Below, piece by piece: positions 17,981 through 27,420 of a DNA stretch of 64,000 nt. This DNA is from Miltoncostaea sp963770865. GTDB taxonomy: Bacteria > Actinomycetota > Thermoleophilia > Miltoncostaeales > Miltoncostaeaceae. A program made the translations under genes and the position numbers. The notes beneath the pieces were generated by a model. That model was given only the letters and a program-made list of their open reading frames with translations, was not told the DNA's origin and ran no database searches. Numbering within the stretch: position 1 is the stretch's first letter; each line of letters begins with the position of its first letter. Where the stretch lies: assembly GCA_963770865.1 (NCBI GenBank), contig CAVYRD010000012.1:186001-250000 (forward strand), in the 5' to 3' direction.

Positions 17981-18445
17981 CTACCGGAAGGACCAGCGCC
18001 GGTTGAGCAGGAAGTTCACCGGCATCACCGCGGCGATCGCGATCGCCTGGGCCGGCACCTCGGGCGTGCCCGCGCGCACCAGCAGCTCGAGCAGCACGAG
18101 GTTGAAGGCCAGCGCCACGAGGCTCACCGCCAGGTAGCGCAGCCCCTGGTTCAGGGCCGAGAGGCCGTGCTTGTTGAAGGTCCAGAACTTGTTGAGGACG
18201 AAGTTGTTGGTCCAGGCCACGCAGAAGGAGCCGACCGCGGCCACGACGTAGTGGGCGTCGAGGCCGTGGACGAGGAACGAGAAGACGACCAGGTTGACCA
18301 GGTACCCCGAGCCGCCCACCACGCAGAAGCGGAACAGCTGCTCCCAGTCGCCGCGCCGGGCACGCCGGATGTTCGGCACGCGCAGGACGCGCGCCTTCGG
18401 CACGTCCGGCGGCGGGGCTGGCCTGATCGGCACGGCCCGCGACAC
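17981..18445 (-). CDS. GtrA-like membrane protein
   Basis: 154 residues with four membrane spans. FCVVGGSGYLVNLVVFSFL, WTNNFVLNKFWTF and MPVNFLLNRRWSF are classic GtrA signatures. GtrA proteins are thought to flip polyprenyl-phosphate-linked sugars across the membrane, here presumably for the two downstream glycosyltransferases. GTG start, first gene of the operon, divergent from the aminotransferase gene 41 nt away. Confidence 0.88.
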   Translation of the reverse strand: MSRAVPIRPAPPPDVPKARVLRVPNIRRARRGDWEQLFRFCVVGGSGYLVNLVVFSFLVHGLDAHYVVAAVGSFCVAWTNNFVLNKFWTFNKHGLSALNQGLRYLAVSLVALAFNLVLLELLVRAGTPEVPAQAIAIAAVMPVNFLLNRRWSFR

Positions 18446-18486
18446 TACCAGAGGTCCGCTCGGCCCCCGCGGCGGTCTGGCCTAAG

Positions 18487-19833
18487 ATGACCTCCATCGC
18501 CGTCGAACGACCTGAGGGAGACCCCACGCCCCCCCAGCGGATCCCGCCGCCGCGGCCCCGGCCGCACGAGACCGCCCTGACCCCGACCGACGCCTCCCGG
18601 TACGACGTGCGCTTCGCATCCCGCGCCTCCGGCATCGTCTCCTCGGTCATGCGCGATCTCATGTCGCTCTCGGAGCGCCCGGAGATCATCTCGCTGGCGG
18701 GCGGCTTTCCCAACACCGAGTCGTTCGAGCGCCGGATCTTCGAGGAGGTCGTCGAGGCCGTGTCCCGCGACCACCTGGCCTCGGCCCTCCAGTACGGCCC
18801 CACCGAGGGCCTGGCCGAGCTGCGCGAGCGGATCGTCGAGGTGATGGCCCACGAGGGGGCCCGCGCCGGCGTGGAGGACATCATGGTGACGAGCGGCGGC
18901 CAGCAGGCCATCGACCTCTCGATCCGCACCTTCGTCAACCCGGGCGACACGATCCTGGCCGAGGGCCCGACCTACCCCGGCGCGGTGCCGTGCTTCACCA
19001 CCTACGAGGCGAAGGTGGAGCAGATCGCCATGGACCAGGACGGGCTGCGCATCGACCTGGTGGAGGAGGCCCTCACGCGCCTCGCCGCCGAGGGGCGCCC
19101 GCCCAAGCTGCTCTACACGATCCCCAACTTCCACAACCCCGGCGGCGTGACCATGTCGCTGGAGCGGCGCGAGCGCCTGATCCGGCTCGCCCACGAGCGC
19201 GAGCTGCTGATCGTGGAGGACAACCCCTACGGCCAGATCCGCTTCGAGGGCGACCCGCTGCCGACCCTCTGGGAGCTGGACGACGGCGCCGGCTGGGTGA
19301 TCTACGCCTCGACCTTCTCCAAGATCCTCGCGCCGGGCGTCCGGGTGGGCTGGGTCGCCGCGCCGGCCGCCGTGCTGCGCAAGATGAACCTGGGCAAGCA
19401 GGCCGCGGACCTGTGCTCGTCCACGATCTCCCAGCGGGTGATCATCGAGTACCTGCGCCGCTACGACTGGCGCGACTACGTGGCCCGTCTCAACGGCATC
19501 TACCAGTCGCGCCGCGACGCGATGCTGCGCGCGCTGGAGGAGGAGCTCCCGCCCGAGGCGCGCTGGAGCCGGCCGTCCGGCGGGCTCTTCGTGTGGGCGA
19601 CGCTGCCGGACTACATCGACACGACCGACCTGCTCGCCCTGGCGAGCGACAAGCACGAGGTGGCCTTCGTCCCCGGCCGCGGCGCCTTCCTCGACGGCCG
19701 CGGGGGGAACGCGATGCGCCTCAACTACTCCGGCGTGCCGGAGGCCACGATCAGCGAGGGCGTGCGCCGCATCGGCGTGGCGGTCACCGAGATGACCGAG
19801 CTGCACCGTGCGCTGGGGGGCGACATCTCGTGA
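18487..19833 (+). CDS. Class I/II PLP-dependent aminotransferase (2-aminoadipate transaminase-like)
   Basis: 448 residues. SLAGGFPN, YGPTEGLAELRERI, TSGGQQAIDL, PNFHNPGGVTMS, and the PLP lysine in STFSKILAPGVRVGW identify the LysN/MocR-catalytic-domain subgroup of fold type I aminotransferases. No winged helix precedes it, so it is an enzyme rather than a MocR regulator. Substrate not determinable; 2-aminoadipate, aromatic or branched-chain substrates are typical. Its stop overlaps the ddl start (GTGA). Confidence 0.9.
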   Translation: MTSIAVERPEGDPTPPQRIPPPRPRPHETALTPTDASRYDVRFASRASGIVSSVMRDLMSLSERPEIISLAGGFPNTESFERRIFEEVVEAVSRDHLASALQYGPTEGLAELRERIVEVMAHEGARAGVEDIMVTSGGQQAIDLSIRTFVNPGDTILAEGPTYPGAVPCFTTYEAKVEQIAMDQDGLRIDLVEEALTRLAAEGRPPKLLYTIPNFHNPGGVTMSLERRERLIRLAHERELLIVEDNPYGQIRFEGDPLPTLWELDDGAGWVIYASTFSKILAPGVRVGWVAAPAAVLRKMNLGKQAADLCSSTISQRVIIEYLRRYDWRDYVARLNGIYQSRRDAMLRALEEELPPEARWSRPSGGLFVWATLPDYIDTTDLLALASDKHEVAFVPGRGAFLDGRGGNAMRLNYSGVPEATISEGVRRIGVAVTEMTELHRALGGDIS

Positions 19834-20769
19834 GGGTCGCCGTGCTGAAGGGCGGGCGCTCGCTGGAGCGCGAGGTCAGCCTGCGCTCGGGCGCCAACGC
19901 CGAGGCCGCGCTGCAGCGCCTCGGCCACGAGGTCATCGAGATCGACGTCGACCAGCACCTGGTGCGCACCCTGCGCGCCGAGCGGCCGGAGGTCGCGTTC
20001 ATCGCGCTCCACGGCAAGGGTGGCGAGGACGGCACGGTGCAGGAGCTCCTGGAGATCCTCGAGATCCCGTACACCGGCCCGGGCGCCCTGGCCTGCGAGC
20101 GCGCGATGGACAAGGTGGTCGCCAAGGCCTACTTCGCGTCGGCCGGCATCGACACCCCGCCCGCCTACGCCTTCCGCCAGGAGGCGTTCCGCGAGCTCGG
20201 CGCGGGCGAGGCCATCACCGAGATCTGCGAGCGCCTCGGCATGCCGCTGGTGGTGAAGCCGGCCAAGCAGGGCTCGGCGCTCGGCATCACCGTGGCGCAC
20301 GAGCGCACCGACGTGCCGGGCGCCCTGATGACCGCCCTCGCCTACGACGACCGCGTGCTGCTCGAGCGCTTCGTCCACGGCCGCGAGCTGGCCGTCTCGG
20401 TGCTCGGCTCGTCCGAGCCCTGGGCGCTGCCGGTGGTCGAGGCGATCCCGCGCGGGCGCGACTTCTACGACTTCGAGGCCCGCTACACCCCCGGTCTCAC
20501 CGACTTCGTCGCGCCGGCCGACCTGCCGGACCACGTGGCGCAGGAGGTCGCCCGGGTCGCGATCACCTGCTTCACGGCCCTCGGCTGCCGGGGCGTGAGC
20601 CGCGTCGAACATCATCCTCGACGAGAACGAGCGGCCCTGGGTGCTCGAGATCAACCCGATCCCGGGCATGACCGACACGAGCCTCCTGCCCAAGGCGGCG
20701 GAGGCCGCCGGGCTCGGCTTCGACGAGGTCGTCGAGCGCATCCTCGCCGAGGCGGCGCTCGGGGCCTGA
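19830..20769 (+). CDS. ddl: D-alanine-D-alanine ligase family protein (one frameshift)
   Basis: About 312 residues over two frames. ATP-grasp ligase: VAVLKGGRSLEREVSLRSG, FIALHGKGGEDGTVQELLE, VVKPAKQGSALGI, and after the frameshift IILDENERPWVLEINPIPGMTDTSL, the metal-binding and substrate loop. It makes the D-Ala-D-Ala dipeptide for peptidoglycan. An extra A in GTCGAACATC near 20609 breaks the frame exactly inside a conserved block, which points to a base-calling error. GTG start overlaps the aminotransferase stop. Confidence 0.88.
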
Positions 20770-20795
20770 GCCGAGGCCGCGGGGCCGGAGGGCCC

Positions 20796-20813
20796 GCCCG
20801 GCTCACCCCGGGC
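20796..20813. terminator. Candidate bidirectional hairpin between ddl and a secreted-protein gene
   Basis: GCCCGG (20796-20801), 6-nt loop, CCGGGC (20808-20813) in the 64-nt gap between two convergent genes. Confidence 0.3.
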
Positions 20814-20833
20814 AGGACCCTCGCGCCCTCAGT

Positions 20834-21344
20834 TCAGCAGACCACCTGGACGTGGAACGGGCTGTTGGTGGGCGTGCCCGCGGCGTTCGCGGTCCGCACC
20901 ACGAGCTGGGTGCGCCCGGCGTCGGTCGTGTCGAGCGCGATGCGCACCGAGACCGCGTCGGACACCGGCGGCGCGTCGGCCGACGCGGTGCCGGTCCAGG
21001 AGCACAGCGAGATGTTGCGGTCGAACTTCACCCGGTAGTTGCCGTCGTCGATCCGCTGGGCCGACGATGGCGCCGCGGCCGCGCACCAGGTTCGAGCCCA
21101 CCGCGCCGCTGCTCACGGCGAACAGCGGGATCTGCGGCGTGATGACACCGAGCTTCGAGAGCGCGTCGTTGCTGCGCTTCACGGCGGCCTGCGAGATCCT
21201 CTGGTTGATCTTGAGCTGCTCTGCGGAGACGGTCACGGGACGCGCCGCGTCCGCCTGGCCGGTCGCACCCTCGACGGCGACCACTGCGCCGAGGCCGAGA
21301 GCGACCCCCGCCGTCATCCCCACCCACCAACGTCCGTTCAGCAT
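20834..21344 (-). CDS. Secreted ISQAAVRR-motif protein A (one frameshift)
   Basis: About 170 residues. An N-terminal signal/anchor helix (about 8-26) is followed by the helical motif INQRISQAAVKRSN at residues 46-59, a short linker, and a C-terminal beta domain containing YRVKFDRNISLCSW and VRTANAAGTPTNSPF, ending in VVC with cysteine as last residue. An extra G near 21064 shifts the frame (AIV then AQRIDDGNY). Protein B, encoded 134 nt upstream, has the same layout. The two cysteines probably pair. No known domain recognised; function unknown. Confidence 0.7.
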
Positions 21345-21388
21345 CCCTGTCCTCCATCCTCGGGACCCGCATGAGAGAGGCGAACCTA

Positions 21389-21412
21389 GTCCGCGGCCCG
21401 GGGGCCGCGGAC
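21389..21412. promoter_or_regulatory. Long palindrome upstream of protein A gene
   Basis: GTCCGCGGCCC (21389-21399) and GGGCCGCGGAC (21402-21412) are perfect 11-bp arms around a 2-bp centre, 45-68 nt upstream of the protein A start. It could be an operator or the terminator of the protein B transcript. Confidence 0.35.
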
Positions 21413-21416
21413 CGGT

Positions 21417-21432
21417 TTCACGGGACTCTTAC
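21417..21432 (-). promoter_or_regulatory. Shared upstream element, copy 1 (GTAAGAGTCCCGTGAA)
   Basis: Sixteen bases that recur with one difference (R at position 6) upstream of the protein B gene, at nearly the same distance: 73-88 nt before the protein A start, 70-85 before B. Probably a promoter or regulator site controlling both. Confidence 0.45.
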
Positions 21433-21477
21433 CCGCCTCTTAGAAGCCCACACGAATGGCGATCCGCCCCGGAGCAG

Positions 21478-22080
21478 CTAGCAGAGCACCGCGACCTGGA
21501 ACGGGAGGGTGTTGACGGGCGCCCCGGCCGAGTCCGCGGTGCGCACCGTGACCACCTTCGCGTCGGTGGCGCTGCGCCACACGCCGACCTCGCCGCCGGT
21601 CGTGAGCGGCGTGGTCCCGCCGTCGCCGATCGTGGCCTGCAGCGAGCAGGCGCTGACGTCGCGGTCGAAGGTGACCGTGTAGAGGCCCGGGTCGGCGAGC
21701 TTCGCCGAGGTCGTCGCGCCCTTGCCCCGCGTGAGGGCGCCGGTGGTGGCGGCGACCACCGCCCAGCGCGGCTGCGCCTCGCGCACGGCGGCGTCGAGCT
21801 TGGCCGAGGTCACGGCGCCGTCGCGGATCTGGGCCGTGCCCCAGCCCGGCGCGTCGTCCTGGGCGCCCGACTTGCGGATCGGGTCGAGCAGGTCGAGCGA
21901 CTCGTTGCTGCGCCGCACGGCGGCCTGCGAGATGCGCTGGTTGATCTGCAGCTGGGCCGGCGTCACCGAGAACGACGCGGCCTCGGCGTCCGTCGTCGCC
22001 TGCTCGGAGACGATCACGCCGCCCAGGCCGACCACCGCGCCTGCCGCGACCCCAACCCACCAGTTGCGTCGCATCCTCAT
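21478..22080 (-). CDS. Secreted ISQAAVRR-motif protein B
   Basis: 200 residues. Signal/anchor helix (about 8-24), motif INQRISQAAVRRSN at 46-59, a segment IRDGAVTSAKLDAAV resembling phage-tail DG-x-V-x-x-x-K-L motifs, then a C-terminal beta domain with YTVTFDRDVSACSL and VRTADSAGAPVNTLPF, ending VLC. It parallels protein A in layout, in the two cysteines and in the terminal cysteine. Probably cell-surface or secreted. No annotated family recognised. Confidence 0.75.
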   Translation of the reverse strand: MRMRRNWWVGVAAGAVVGLGGVIVSEQATTDAEAASFSVTPAQLQINQRISQAAVRRSNESLDLLDPIRKSGAQDDAPGWGTAQIRDGAVTSAKLDAAVREAQPRWAVVAATTGALTRGKGATTSAKLADPGLYTVTFDRDVSACSLQATIGDGGTTPLTTGGEVGVWRSATDAKVVTVRTADSAGAPVNTLPFQVAVLC

Positions 22081-22149
22081 CTCGTCCCCCCGTCGGAAAT
22101 CGGTTCGATGGGGGGGAGGTTAGGGGCGCGATCCGGCGATCCCGGCGGC

Positions 22150-22165
22150 TTCACGGGACCCTTAC
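22150..22165 (-). promoter_or_regulatory. Shared upstream element, copy 2 (GTAAGGGTCCCGTGAA)
   Basis: Matches copy 1 at 15 of 16 positions, 70-85 nt before the protein B start. It lies between the panE stop hairpin and the gene. Confidence 0.45.
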
Positions 22166-22168
22166 GAG

Positions 22169-22190
22169 CGCGGTGAAAGCGTTCACCGCG
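22169..22190. terminator. Hairpin at the panE stop
   Basis: CGCGGTGAA (22169-22177), loop AGCG, TTCACCGCG (22182-22190): a perfect 9-bp stem containing the panE TGA. Candidate terminator for panE on the minus strand. Confidence 0.45.
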
Positions 22191-23086
22191 GGCGGCGGGC
22201 GCGGTCCTCCTGGAGGGCCAGCAGGCCGTCGAGCACGCGGTTGACGGGCACGGGCACGCCGAGCCGCTCCCCCTCGCGGGCGAGGAACCCGCACAGCGCG
22301 TCGCGCTCCAGGGGCTTGCCCGCCTCGAGGTCGCGCGCCGTGGAGGGGTGGTAGTCGCGCAGCCCCGGGTTCGGCGCCGCCATCTCGTCCACGTCCTCGG
22401 CGCCGAGGCCCACGCCGTGGCGCGCGGCCACGGCCACGACCTCCCACATCGCCTCGCGCACCAGCGCCTCGGAGCCCGGCGTGGCGAGCGCCTCGCCGGC
22501 CGTGGCGCCCGTCACCGCGCAGATGGCGTTGAAGCCCGCGTTCCACAGCAGCTTGTGCCACTGGTCGTGGACGATCCGCTCCGACAGCGCGACGTCCCAC
22601 GATCCGGCCACCAGGGCGTGGACGCGCGTCGGCGCGCTCGGTGACGCCGGCCGGGTCGCCCATCTTCACCCAGCCCTCGGCCTCGTGGTCCACGACGCCC
22701 GGCTCATCCACGCGCAGGCCCACGAAGGCGATCGCCCCGAGAACGCGCTCGGCGCCGAGCACCGAGGCCAGGCGCCCCACGTTCTCCACCCCGTTCTGCA
22801 GCGACATGACCGTCGTTGCCGGGCCGACGACCGGCGCCAGCGCGCGCGCCGCGTCGAGGGTGTGGTGCGACTTGGTGGAGACGACGACCAGGTCCGGCGA
22901 CGGGCCCTCGGGGGCGGCCAGGGCGCGCACGGGCACCTCCCAGCGCGACCCGTCGGCCTCGCGCACGACGGCCCGCCCGGCCGCCCGCAGCGCGTCGAGG
23001 TGCGCGCCGCGCGCCACCAGCGTGACCTCGTGGCCGTCGCGCGCGAGGAGCGCGCCGTAGTAGGTTCCGACCGCCCCGGCCCCCAT
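22183..23086 (-). CDS. panE: 2-dehydropantoate 2-reductase (one frameshift)
   Basis: About 301 residues from the ATG; the family normally begins a few residues earlier, and RVTV upstream of MGAGAVGTYYGALLA suggests a start near 23101 at a non-ATG codon. NADP-binding GAGAVG, VVVSTKSHHT (with the conserved lysine) and SLQNGVENVG are clear; the second half has WHKLLWNAGFNAICAVTG and HPSTARDLEAGKPLE, the substrate-binding region. It reduces ketopantoate to pantoate for CoA. One extra C near 22634 splits the gene. Divergent from the hydratase with almost no intergenic space. Confidence 0.88.
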
Positions 23087-23097
23087 GACGGTGACAC

Positions 23098-23901
23098 GTG
23101 CCAGCTGAGAGCCCCTCCCCCGCCGGCCGCCTCGACGTCGAGGAGGACGGCCACGTCCTGATCGCCCGGATCGCGAACGAGGGCCGCGCCAACGCCCTCG
23201 ACGACGCGGTCCTCGATGCGCTGGTGAGCCTACTGGAGGGTCCGCGCGCGGAGGCCGCCCGCGTCGTCCTGCTCGGGGGCGCCGGCGACCGGCACTTCTC
23301 CTCCGGCCTCGATCTGGCGGACCGCACCGCCGACGAGCTGGTCGCCTACCTCCAGGAGGGCGAGCGGCGCCTCGGCCGCGCGTCCCGGGCCATCACCGCC
23401 TGCCCCCGGCCGGTCGTGGCCGTGCTGAACGGCGCGGCCTTCGGCGGGGCGCTCGAGCTGGCGATCGCCTGCGACTGGCGCATCGCGCGCCGCGGCGCGC
23501 GGCTGGGCATGCCGGCCGCGCGGATCGGCGTCGTCTACGCCGCCGACGGCCTGCGCCGCTTCGTCGCCTCGATGGGCCCCGCGCGCACCCGGCGCCTCTT
23601 CCTGACCGGCGCCCCGGTCGAGGCCGACGAGGCGTTCGCGCTCGGGCTCGTGGACCAGGTGGTCGACGGCGAGGAGCTCTGGGCCGTCGCGCGGGCCGCG
23701 GCGGCCGACGTGGCCGCGGCCGCCCCGCTCGCCGTGGCCGGCACGCGGGCGATCATCGGCACGCTGACCGACCGCGCGCCGTGGGAGGAGGTCGAGGAGA
23801 CCGCCTCGCGGGCCCGCACCCGCGCCTTCGTCTCCAACGACTTCCGCGAGGGGCTGGCGGCCTTCCGGGACAAGCGCGCCCCCGGCTTCAGCGGGTCCTG
23901 A
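23098..23901 (+). CDS. Enoyl-CoA hydratase/isomerase family protein
   Basis: 267 residues. Crotonase fold: FSSGLDLADRT (oxyanion hole 1), PRPVVAVLNGAAFGGALELAIACDWRIA (oxyanion hole 2), and LTGAPVEADEAFALGLVDQVV. In the usual catalytic Glu positions the region MPAARIGVVYAADG has no Glu at the first site, so hydratase activity is uncertain. Exact substrate unknown. GTG start 12 nt from the divergent panE ATG. Confidence 0.85.
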   Translation: MPAESPSPAGRLDVEEDGHVLIARIANEGRANALDDAVLDALVSLLEGPRAEAARVVLLGGAGDRHFSSGLDLADRTADELVAYLQEGERRLGRASRAITACPRPVVAVLNGAAFGGALELAIACDWRIARRGARLGMPAARIGVVYAADGLRRFVASMGPARTRRLFLTGAPVEADEAFALGLVDQVVDGEELWAVARAAAADVAAAAPLAVAGTRAIIGTLTDRAPWEEVEETASRARTRAFVSNDFREGLAAFRDKRAPGFSGS

Positions 23902-23914
23902 GGGCGGACCTCAG
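23898..23914. terminator. Inverted repeat holding two convergent stop codons
   Basis: CTGAGG (23898-23903), loop GCGGA, CCTCAG (23909-23914). The TGA codons of the hydratase and of secreted protein C lie in opposite arms. Confidence 0.4.
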
Positions 23915-25728
23915 CGGCGGCCGAGCAGCGACGGGGCGAGGTCGGCGGGGCCGATCGACCCGGGCTGGAAGTCGGCCGTCGAGAGGCCGAGCAGCAGGCG
24001 CGCGCGCAGGGCCTCGGCCCGCCGCAGGGCGCCCTGCGAGGTCTTCTGTGAGATCAGGAGCGCCCGGCGGGTGACGCGCACGCTCCTGGGCGGGTGCTTC
24101 GCGGGCGCGACGACGGTCACCGTGCGCGGCGCGGCCTGCGCCTGCCCGCGCGGCGACGCCAGCCACACGCCGACGCCGAGCTTCTCGGGGCCGACGGAGC
24201 CGTCGACGACGTCCCCGCCGGTGAGGCCGGCGGCCAGGCGCGCCTCGATGCCCTCCAGGCGGCGCACCGCCGACTGCGCGATGCGACGCGTGCGCAGCAG
24301 CTCGCGCGGCGTGGCGCGGATGGGGCCGCGGGCCCTCGCGCCGGCGCCGGCGCCGATCGGCCGCGTGGCGGCGGCCGCCGTGCCGGCCGAGTCGGCCGGG
24401 CCGCGCGGACCGAGGGAGGGGGCGAAGACCGAGGAGCCGAGGCCCTCGTGGCGCAGGTCACCGGCCGTGACGCCCGCGTCGAGCCACCGCTCGATCGCGT
24501 TGACCCGCCGCACGGCGGCCTCGGCCACGCGCCGGTCGACCAGCATCTGGGCCGGGCCGACGCGCACCGGCCGCGTCAGGTCGAAGTAGCTCAGCCCGAG
24601 CGGCTCGCGCGTGTAGCCGGAGCGGCGCACGTACGGCCACACCCGCCAGGCGTAGCGGCGGCCGAACCGCAGGCCCGCGACGCGGGTGCGGTTGCCGCGC
24701 GGGAAGACCGAGGCCACCTTCGTCAGCGTGGTCCCGCGCACGCGGAACACCTGCACGTTGTAGAGCGCCGCGCGCGGCACGCGGCCCCACGCGAGCAGCG
24801 GCCGGGCGCGCGTGACCGTCGCGCCGGCGCCGGGGTGGAGACGGGAGGCCGCGCGCACCACGGGGGCCTGCAGCACGGCCGCCGCCGACACGGTCTGCAC
24901 GACGGTGAACGGGTCGGCGATGCTGTACGGCCCGCTCACGCCGGAGGTCCCCCGCTGACGCACCTGGAAGGCGTACGAGCCGGGCGGCAGCGGGCCGAGG
25001 GAGACGGTGGGGCTGATCGTGTCGCCCTGGGATACCACGGCTCCCTCGGCGAGCACCTGCCAGGTGAAGACGGCGCCGGGCTCGCCGCCACTCCACGAGA
25101 AGGTCGGGCGGGTGCCCCGCACCGGCCCCGCGGGACGGCCGGTGATCGTCGGCGCCACCGGGCCCACGGCGTACGAGACGGTCTGCGCGGCGGCGTTGCC
25201 GGCGCCGTCGGTGGCCGTGACCGTGAAGGTGCCCGAGCCCGCGGCGGAGGTCGGCAGCGCCGCGCCGTCGGGCAGGGTGCCCGCGCAGGACGTCGCCCCG
25301 GAGCAGGAGTAGTTGACCGCGATCACCTGCCCGGGCGGGTAGACGGCATCGTTCACCGGCTGGCGGATCGCGATCGAGGGGGGCGTCACGTCCACCCGCA
25401 CCTTCCGCTTCGCCGTCTTGCCGTCGGGGGACTGCTCCGCCTCCAGCGTGTACGTGCCGCTCGCCAGGCCGGGGAGGCGGATCCTCAGCGGGGAGCGCCC
25501 CGTGCCCTTCTGGGTGGTCCCGCTGAGCGTCCATCTGAGCGACGCGCCGGGCTCGGTGCCGGTGATGGTGTACGACGGCGTCGGCGAGGCGATGTTCCAG
25601 ACCGTGGCGTCGGAGCCCGAGATCTTCGGCGCCGGGGGGGCGGCCGCCTGCGCCGCGGACGCGCCGGCGATGGCCAGCAGGGCCGTCGCCGCGGCGGTCA
25701 GGAGCCGGTGACGGATACGCCCTCGCAT
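23911..25728 (-). CDS. Large secreted protein C: Ig-like domains plus three ISQAAVRR-type repeats
   Basis: 605 residues. A signal peptide ending near AQAA (about 28) is followed by beta-rich Ig/fibronectin-like domains with GTFTVTATDGAGN (about 165), FSWSGGEPGAVFTWQ (about 215) and a third around YNVQVFRVRG (about 320-390). The C-terminal third has three copies of a helical repeat at about 395-424 (RRVAEAAVRRVN), 477-505 (RRIAQSAVRRLE) and 554-583 (QKTSQGALRRAE), the latter two followed by GSVGPEKL and GSIGPADL. Probably a cell-surface protein. Related to A and B through the repeat only. No enzyme motif seen. Confidence 0.8.
   Translation of the reverse strand: MRGRIRHRLLTAAATALLAIAGASAAQAAAPPAPKISGSDATVWNIASPTPSYTITGTEPGASLRWTLSGTTQKGTGRSPLRIRLPGLASGTYTLEAEQSPDGKTAKRKVRVDVTPPSIAIRQPVNDAVYPPGQVIAVNYSCSGATSCAGTLPDGAALPTSAAGSGTFTVTATDGAGNAAAQTVSYAVGPVAPTITGRPAGPVRGTRPTFSWSGGEPGAVFTWQVLAEGAVVSQGDTISPTVSLGPLPPGSYAFQVRQRGTSGVSGPYSIADPFTVVQTVSAAAVLQAPVVRAASRLHPGAGATVTRARPLLAWGRVPRAALYNVQVFRVRGTTLTKVASVFPRGNRTRVAGLRFGRRYAWRVWPYVRRSGYTREPLGLSYFDLTRPVRVGPAQMLVDRRVAEAAVRRVNAIERWLDAGVTAGDLRHEGLGSSVFAPSLGPRGPADSAGTAAAATRPIGAGAGARARGPIRATPRELLRTRRIAQSAVRRLEGIEARLAAGLTGGDVVDGSVGPEKLGVGVWLASPRGQAQAAPRTVTVVAPAKHPPRSVRVTRRALLISQKTSQGALRRAEALRARLLLGLSTADFQPGSIGPADLAPSLLGRR
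23980..24069 (-). repeat. ISQAAVRR-type helical repeat C3
   Basis: Residues about 554-583 of protein C (LISQKTSQGALRRAEALRAR), followed by LSTADFQPGSIGPADL at the C-terminus. Confidence 0.5.
24214..24300 (-). repeat. ISQAAVRR-type helical repeat C2
   Basis: Residues about 477-505 of protein C (RTRRIAQSAVRRLEGIEARL), followed by LTGGDVVDGSVGPEKL. Confidence 0.55.
24457..24546 (-). repeat. ISQAAVRR-type helical repeat C1
   Basis: Residues about 395-424 of protein C (LVDRRVAEAAVRRVNAIERW). It shares the AVRR core and following hydrophobic spacing with repeats C2, C3 and with proteins A and B. Confidence 0.55.
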
Positions 25729-25801
25729 TGTGGCCGACGATATCCGGTGCCCGATCGGCGGATCCGGCGTTTCGCGTAATGATTTCGTCAGGCCGGTCCC
25801 G

Positions 25802-25830
25802 GCCGCGCCGGCCTCGCGGGCCGGCGCGGC
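25802..25830 (-). terminator. Strong hairpin terminator after pckA
   Basis: GCCGCGCCGGCC (25802-25813), loop TCGCG, GGCCGGCGCGGC (25819-25830): a perfect 12-bp GC stem 14 nt past the pckA stop, without a T tract, as is common in actinobacteria. The rest of the 115-nt gap upstream of the protein C gene shows no clear promoter. Confidence 0.65.
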
Positions 25831-25843
25831 GGTGACCCCGGGA

Positions 25844-27418
<1,575 letters not shown>

Positions 27419-27420
27419 CT

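Noticed and set aside
24457..25728. Protein C as a phage tail fibre
   Set aside because: The DG-S-V-type motifs resemble tail proteins, but a signal peptide and Ig-like domains are present and no phage genes are near.
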